DNA from: Planctomycetota bacterium
GTDB lineage: Bacteria > Planctomycetota > Phycisphaerae > Phycisphaerales > Phycisphaeraceae
Reading direction: 5' to 3'
NCBI GenBank assembly: GCA_021413865.1
Contig: JAIOPN010000018.1
Location: 1-64,000, forward strand
DNA: 64,000 nucleotides
The position numbers were made by a program, and so were the translations under genes. Under the pieces are notes generated by a model, which saw only the letters and a list, made by a program, of their open reading frames with translations, did no database searches and was not told the DNA's origin. Of the stretch, positions 60,017 to 64,000 are shown one piece after another. Position 1 is the first letter of the stretch; each line of letters begins with the position of its first letter.

Positions 60017-60616
60017 TTACCGCTGCAGATTCCCCCGGTCCACCGCCAGCTTCATCATCGTCGGCATGAGGAAGTTCGTGTTACGGTAGAGCGTGATCTG
60101 CCCGGAGATGATGAACGTCACGCTGTCGCCGCGCTCACGCACCATGTCCTCCATGTTCTGGAGCATCTGGCACGGCAGCAGCGGCAGCGGGGCCTCGGCG
60201 GCGTTCTCCGAATCGGCGTCGAAGAGGAAGAGCGACTGCCCGCCGCCCGGGTGGATCAGCCTGCCCTTGCGGTTGACGACGAACTCCCCCTCGCGGCGCA
60301 TCTTGGGCTTGGGCTGGCCCGGCGCGGTGCCGAGCACTGCCGGGTTGTAGGCGGGGCGGATGTCCGGCGCGGGGGGGGAGGACTCCGACGGCATCGTCGT
60401 CGGGTTCACCGGCTCGATCATCGGGTTCGGCTCGACCTTCGCGCCAAGGTCACGCATCACGTCCTCGGAGCGCGGCGCGTCGGCCGGCTGCGTCGCGGCG
60501 GCGTTTTCAGGCGCTGCCGCGGGCTTGGAGGCCTCCTCGGCCCACACCCGCAGCGGAACCACGACCGACACCGCCAGCACGCCCGCCGTCAGCCATCCTC
60601 GCAGTCGCGTCATCAC
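60017..60616 (-). CDS. Exported protein of unknown function
   Basis: This 199-residue protein has a signal peptide (AGVLAVSVVVPLRVWAEE, cleaved after AEE or nearby). A low-complexity Ala/Pro region and a C-terminal part (GEFVVNRKGRLIHPGGGQSLF, FIISGQITLYRNTNFLMP) follow. Without a lipobox it should be periplasmic. No domain is recognised. It is convergent with nothing obvious; a stretch of ten A residues lies just downstream. Confidence 0.65.
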   Translation of the reverse strand: MMTRLRGWLTAGVLAVSVVVPLRVWAEEASKPAAAPENAAATQPADAPRSEDVMRDLGAKVEPNPMIEPVNPTTMPSESSPPAPDIRPAYNPAVLGTAPGQPKPKMRREGEFVVNRKGRLIHPGGGQSLFLFDADSENAAEAPLPLLPCQMLQNMEDMVRERGDSVTFIISGQITLYRNTNFLMPTMMKLAVDRGNLQR

Positions 60617-60698
60617 AAGGCTCCTTCACGGCGGCGTTACGCCGCCACGCATAGCTTACCGGTTCCCCATCCCCTCACGCCAGCGATCACGGAACATT

Positions 60699-60748
60699 CT
60701 TCAAGCCAAGCCCGATGCTGAAGTCTTCCGAAGCGCCGGGGTCTTCCC
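60699..60748. repeat. Direct repeat copy 2 upstream of the sialidase gene
   Basis: This is the second copy of the CTTCAAGC / GCCCGATG / CGGGGTCTT pattern seen at 59937-59985. Confidence 0.45.
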
Positions 60749-60788
60749 TATTCCTACGCTAAACTGCCCCTCAAACCGGAATCGCCTC

Positions 60789-61865
60789 ATGTCATCCACC
60801 CCGCGCATCACCACCCTCTTCCGCGCCCGTGAGGGCGGCTACCACAGCTACCGCATCCCCGAACTGGCCGTCACGCACCACGGCGTCATCCTCGCCACCT
60901 GCGAGGCCCGCCGCGACAGCCCGTGGGACGACGGCCCGATCGACCTGCTCATCCGCCGCAGCGGTGACGGCGGTGAAACATGGTCCGCGCCCGCCGTCCT
61001 CGTCGCCGGCCAGCCGCGCACCGCCCACAACGCCGTGCTCATTGCCGACCCGCGCTCGCCCCATATCCACTTCCTCCACTGCACCGACTACAACCGCGCC
61101 TTCTACTCCCGCAGCCGCGACGCCGGCCTCACCTTCGACACGCCCACCGATATCACGCCCGTCTTCGACCGCTACCGCCCCGAGTACAACCTGGCCCTCC
61201 TGGGCACCGGCCCGGGCCACGGCCTGCGACTCCGCACCGGCCGGCTCGTCGTCCCCGTCTGGTTCTCCACCAGCAAATCCCAGAAACCCACCGGCTCCTC
61301 CGTCATCTTCAGCGACGACGACGGTGCCACTTGGGACCGCGGTCCGATCATCACGCAGGACGGCGACGGCCAGGGCATCGACAACCCCATGGAGCCCGTC
61401 CTCGTCGAGCTCAACGACGGCCGAGTGATGTTCAACGTCCGCAACGCCTCCGCGCCGCACCGCCGCGCCGTCTCCGTCAGCCCCGACGGCGTGCGCGATT
61501 GGTCCCCGCTCCGCTTCGACCCGCAGCTCCCCGACGCCTTCTGCATGGCCAGCATCTGTCGCCTCTCCCCCGACGCCATCCTCTTCTCCGGCCTCGACAA
61601 CCTCGCCACCTCCGACCAGCCCGGCACCGCCAACGTCGGCGGCGCCGACCGCAAACGCCTCACCGTCAGGCTCAGCCGCGACGAGGGAGCCACCTGGCCT
61701 TTCGCAAAGGTTCTCAAACCCGACTGGTCTGCTTACTCCGACCTGGCGGTCGGGCCGGACAGGACGATCTACTGCCTCTACGAGAGCGGCTGCATTGATA
61801 ATCTGATGTGGGACGTGAAAGAGATATGTTTGGCGAGGTTTAAAGAAGATTGGTTGACCGCGTGA
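60789..61865 (+). CDS. Exo-alpha-sialidase-like protein (BNR/Asp-box)
   Basis: This 358-residue protein has a six-bladed propeller layout. The N-terminal YRIPEL carries the RIP motif with the first catalytic Arg. Four Asp boxes follow: SGDGGETW, SRDAGLTF, SDDDGATW and SRDEGATW. EARRDSPWDDGPID and Glu/Arg-containing strands fit the GH33 active site. There is no signal peptide with the ATG at 60789, so cytoplasmic action on imported oligosaccharides is possible. Confidence 0.85.
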   Translation: MSSTPRITTLFRAREGGYHSYRIPELAVTHHGVILATCEARRDSPWDDGPIDLLIRRSGDGGETWSAPAVLVAGQPRTAHNAVLIADPRSPHIHFLHCTDYNRAFYSRSRDAGLTFDTPTDITPVFDRYRPEYNLALLGTGPGHGLRLRTGRLVVPVWFSTSKSQKPTGSSVIFSDDDGATWDRGPIITQDGDGQGIDNPMEPVLVELNDGRVMFNVRNASAPHRRAVSVSPDGVRDWSPLRFDPQLPDAFCMASICRLSPDAILFSGLDNLATSDQPGTANVGGADRKRLTVRLSRDEGATWPFAKVLKPDWSAYSDLAVGPDRTIYCLYESGCIDNLMWDVKEICLARFKEDWLTA

Positions 61866-61939
61866 TGCGGTAAACTATTCCGGAGTTATCCGCAACGGCC
61901 GCAGACCGGAAGCCCTCTCGGAAAAAACTGGACAAAACG

Positions 61940-62959
61940 ATGAAGACCCTTGTGATAGCGATGCTCGCACTCGCGATGTTCTTGGCAGTGACGGGCGGCG
62001 TTTTAGCACAGCCACAGCCGGCGCCCGCTGCCGGGGGCAAGGAACTGACCTTGGACCTTGGTGACAAGGTGACGCTCAAGTTGGTGCGGATTCCGGCGGG
62101 CAAGTTCATCATGGGCAGCCCGGACGAGGAGAAGAAGGCGGTCGTCAAAGAGGCTGTGGATGCCGGGATTCCGGAAGCTGCTGCCTCCGACGCAATCAAG
62201 GGCGAAGTTCAGCATGAAGTGACAATCTCGAAGCCCTTTTACATGGGCATCATCCATGTGACGGTGGATCAGTTCGCGGCGTTCGTGAAAGACACCGGGT
62301 ACAAGACTGAGGCCGAGAAAGCTGGCTGGTCGTTCGGTTCTAAAATCAAGAACGGCAGATTCGACGTCAAAATGATGCTCGACTGCTCGTGGCGCAACCC
62401 GAGTTTTGATCAGAAGGGCGATCATCCGGTGGTGCAGGTAAGCTGGAACGACGCCAGGGGGTTTTGTGACTGGTTGTCGAAGAAGAGCGGCAAGAGGGTG
62501 GTGCTGCCGACTGAGTCGCAGTGGGAGTATGCCTGCCGTGCGGGCACGAAGACGGCGTATCCCTGGGGCGACAATCCCGACGACGGCAAGGGCTGGGCCA
62601 ACTGCGCCGATCAGAGCCTAAAGAAGAAGTTGCCCAACGCGCCCGCCACAGGGATGTACTTTAGCTGGGAGGATGGTTTTGTGTTCACCTCGCCGGTGGG
62701 TAGTTTCAAGGCTAATGCGTTCGGGCTCTACGACATGACCGGCAACGCCTGGCAGTGGTGCCAGGACCGTTATGGGGACTACAAAAAGGAAGCAGCCACC
62801 GACCCCACGGGAGCGGACACCGGCGATCTCCGTGTGCTGCGTGGCGGGTCTTGGAGCGACCTACCGGGGTTCTGCCGCTCAGCCAGCCGCGACAGTGGCG
62901 GTCCTGACGAACGGCTCGGCGACGACGGCTTCCGTGTGGTGGTCGAGGGCACAGACTGA
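61940..62959 (+). CDS. Secreted SUMF1/formylglycine-enzyme-domain protein
   Basis: This 339-residue protein has a signal peptide (VIAMLALAMFLAVTGGVLA). An SUMF1 domain follows: IPAGKFIMGSPDEEK, ISKPFYMGIIHVTVDQFAAF, HPVVQVSWNDARGFCDWL, LPTESQWEYACRAGT, YPWGD, GLYDMTGNAWQWC and RVLRGGSWSDLPGFCRSASR. In real formylglycine-generating enzymes two cysteines follow GGS; here the first is Asp and only one Cys remains. It is therefore probably not a sulfatase activator but one of the many planctomycetal SUMF1 proteins of other function. Confidence 0.85.
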   Translation: MKTLVIAMLALAMFLAVTGGVLAQPQPAPAAGGKELTLDLGDKVTLKLVRIPAGKFIMGSPDEEKKAVVKEAVDAGIPEAAASDAIKGEVQHEVTISKPFYMGIIHVTVDQFAAFVKDTGYKTEAEKAGWSFGSKIKNGRFDVKMMLDCSWRNPSFDQKGDHPVVQVSWNDARGFCDWLSKKSGKRVVLPTESQWEYACRAGTKTAYPWGDNPDDGKGWANCADQSLKKKLPNAPATGMYFSWEDGFVFTSPVGSFKANAFGLYDMTGNAWQWCQDRYGDYKKEAATDPTGADTGDLRVLRGGSWSDLPGFCRSASRDSGGPDERLGDDGFRVVVEGTD

Positions 62960-62999
62960 TTCTCACGAGTAAGGGAACGGTTCTTTTTCTTGTTCCGGT

Positions 63000-63033
63000 G
63001 ATTCGCGGACCACTCCCTCACGGTCGCGGCTCG
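63000..63033. repeat. 34-bp inverted repeat, left copy
   Basis: GATTCGCGGACCACTCCCTC... is the inverted counterpart, with 31 of 34 matches, of the sequence at 63965-63998. The pair flanks the isomerase gene. Confidence 0.85.
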
Positions 63034-63042
63034 TCCAAACCT

Positions 63043-63951
63043 TCATCCCAGCGGCGCCTTCAACCCGCCCAGCAGAGTCACCGCCGCCTGTGCCGCGGCG
63101 TGGAAGCAGTCGCCCTCGGACATCTCGGCGAACTGCACGTTCGCCTTTCCGCTCGGGCCGGTCGCCATCACGGCTTTGGAATGTTTGAGGTGCGGCTCCA
63201 GGCTCACCGGGCCCGCCCAGCCGCGCGAGAGGGCGTCGGCGAGGATATCGCGCGACTTGGTCGAGCCCTGGCCAATCAATACATGCGCCCCGCTCGCATC
63301 GGAGTCCTTGAGGTGGAACCCGTCCACCGCGTCGCGTTGTTCGAGCCAGATGGACCAGGGCTCCTGGCCGGTGCGGTTGTAGTTGTCGAAGTCGTAGATC
63401 ATGCGGAACGGCCCGCCGGGCTTGTGGCCGCGCAGCTCGCGGGCGATGGTTGTCACGTCCGCGGACTTGTCGCCGAAGATGTGGGCCTCGTTCTCGTGAT
63501 AGAGCGTCAGGTTCAACTCCACCGCCAGGTCGCGCAGGCCGCGCAGGCGGGTGAGCGATTCGGCCCGCCACTTGTCCGCGGGGGCGTTCTGCTTATTGAA
63601 ATAGGAAAAGATGCGGACGCTGCGGCAGCCCAGCACGTCGGCCAGTGCGCCCAGGTGGCGGAGCTTGTCCAGGTCGATCTTGAAATCGTCGGCGATATCG
63701 ATCTTGCCGATCGGCGAGCCGAACATGCCGACGGTGATCCCCGCCGCGTCGAGCTTCTTGCGGATGGCGGTGGCCTTATCGAGCGGGAGGGCGGAGATGT
63801 TGAAGCCATCGATCCCGCGCAGGTCGATGTGGCGCAGGCCGGCGCGCTTGAGCGCGGCGATCTGAACGTCGCACGCATCGCCAGCCTCGTCAGCGAAGGC
63901 GCTGAGCAGCCAGGTGGTGGAGCAGGAACGCAGGGGGATGGTGGTGGTCAT
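63043..63951 (-). CDS. Sugar phosphate isomerase/epimerase (TIM barrel)
   Basis: This 302-residue xylose-isomerase-like protein begins with SAFADEAGDACDVQIAALKR. Candidate metal ligands are Glu in LYHENEAHIFGD, Asp in MIYDFDNYN, His in VDGFHLKDSD and Glu in VSLEPHLKHS. The order matches the E-D-H-E pattern of the family. The substrate is unknown, probably a keto sugar or inositol derivative. It is bounded on both sides by inverted repeat copies. Confidence 0.82.
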   Translation of the reverse strand: MTTTIPLRSCSTTWLLSAFADEAGDACDVQIAALKRAGLRHIDLRGIDGFNISALPLDKATAIRKKLDAAGITVGMFGSPIGKIDIADDFKIDLDKLRHLGALADVLGCRSVRIFSYFNKQNAPADKWRAESLTRLRGLRDLAVELNLTLYHENEAHIFGDKSADVTTIARELRGHKPGGPFRMIYDFDNYNRTGQEPWSIWLEQRDAVDGFHLKDSDASGAHVLIGQGSTKSRDILADALSRGWAGPVSLEPHLKHSKAVMATGPSGKANVQFAEMSEGDCFHAAAQAAVTLLGGLKAPLG

Positions 63952-63964
63952 CTGTTTTCTCTGG

Positions 63965-63998
63965 CGAGCCGCGACCGTGAGGGAGCGGTCTGTGAATC
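63965..63998. repeat. 34-bp inverted repeat, right copy
   Basis: CGAGCCGCGACCGTGAGGG... is the inverted counterpart of 63000-63033. It lies just upstream of the isomerase start and runs close to the window edge, so the full element may extend beyond. Confidence 0.85.
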
Positions 63999-64000
63999 GT

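Noticed and set aside
61940-62959. Formylglycine-generating enzyme (sulfatase activator)
   Set aside because: The first of the two active-site cysteines after GGS is Asp; kept only as SUMF1-domain protein.
1-64000. CRISPR arrays, rRNA genes, complete prophage
   Set aside because: No regularly spaced 25-40 nt repeats, no rRNA-like sequence and no capsid, portal or terminase genes were seen.

Overview
The window is GC-rich, densely packed bacterial DNA and most likely comes from a planctomycete, probably class Phycisphaerae (inference from gene content, not from a marker-gene comparison). The clues are a type II-secretion-style prepilin with the Phycisphaerae-type N-terminal helix, several Gfo/Idh/MocA oxidoreductases, several xylose-isomerase-like TIM barrels, a ThuA-domain protein, a phytanoyl-CoA dioxygenase relative, an exo-rhamnogalacturonan-lyase-like enzyme, a sialidase, a membrane pyrophosphatase, and many short palindromic intergenic repeats.

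Region 1 (1-12,160) is accessory and heavily rearranged. It has an edge fragment of an ornithine cyclodeaminase/mu-crystallin-like gene, a small zinc-ribbon protein, and a nitroreductase cut off after about 70 codons. The cut lies beside a three-gene minus-strand operon: PPP-type phosphatase, tyrosine recombinase and a PLD-like-domain protein. Next comes a zeta-toxin-like gene that lacks its P-loop end and is split by a complete ISAs1-family element (4767-6033) with a 10-bp target duplication. After that are a secreted protein of unknown function, a divergent SRAP peptidase and truncated Y-family polymerase pair, a frameshifted replication-type gene fragment, a docking-domain-like protein, a small HTH protein, and a tyrosine integrase whose end runs into tRNA-Ala(CGC), the likely attachment site.

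Region 2 (12,270-30,424) is mainly core. It holds a PilM/PilN-like fusion followed by two single-pass membrane proteins, a PD-(D/E)XK-like protein, a Gfo/Idh/MocA enzyme, pdxA, a XhoI/PaeR7I-type restriction-modification pair, a squalene-cyclase-fold secreted protein, three membrane proteins, an accA with an internal deletion and frameshift, tyrA, proC and a DoxX protein.

Region 3 (30,428-47,392) contains a UbiD decarboxylase, an Fe(II)/2-oxoglutarate-type oxygenase, a Gfo/Idh/MocA enzyme and a TIM-barrel isomerase that look like a small catabolic set. These are followed by pheA, two related polytopic membrane proteins, rpsD with its own promoter, structured leader and terminator, a PcRGLX/YetA-like lyase, an H+-pyrophosphatase, fabI, a zinc-ribbon membrane protein and an SRPBCC-epimerase fusion.

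Region 4 (47,458-64,000) contains an FAD amine-oxidase-type enzyme, a YoaK-STAS fusion, a ThuA protein, an SGNH hydrolase, a HARE-HTH-nuclease-like protein, sucC, a prepilin, a DUF89 protein, hisH, an OmpA-family lipoprotein, a PIG-L deacetylase beside a glucosamine-6-phosphate-deaminase-like protein, a sialidase, an SUMF1-domain protein and another TIM-barrel isomerase. The deacetylase, deaminase-like and sialidase genes suggest amino-sugar and sialoglycan use. No rRNA, CRISPR array or complete prophage was seen.
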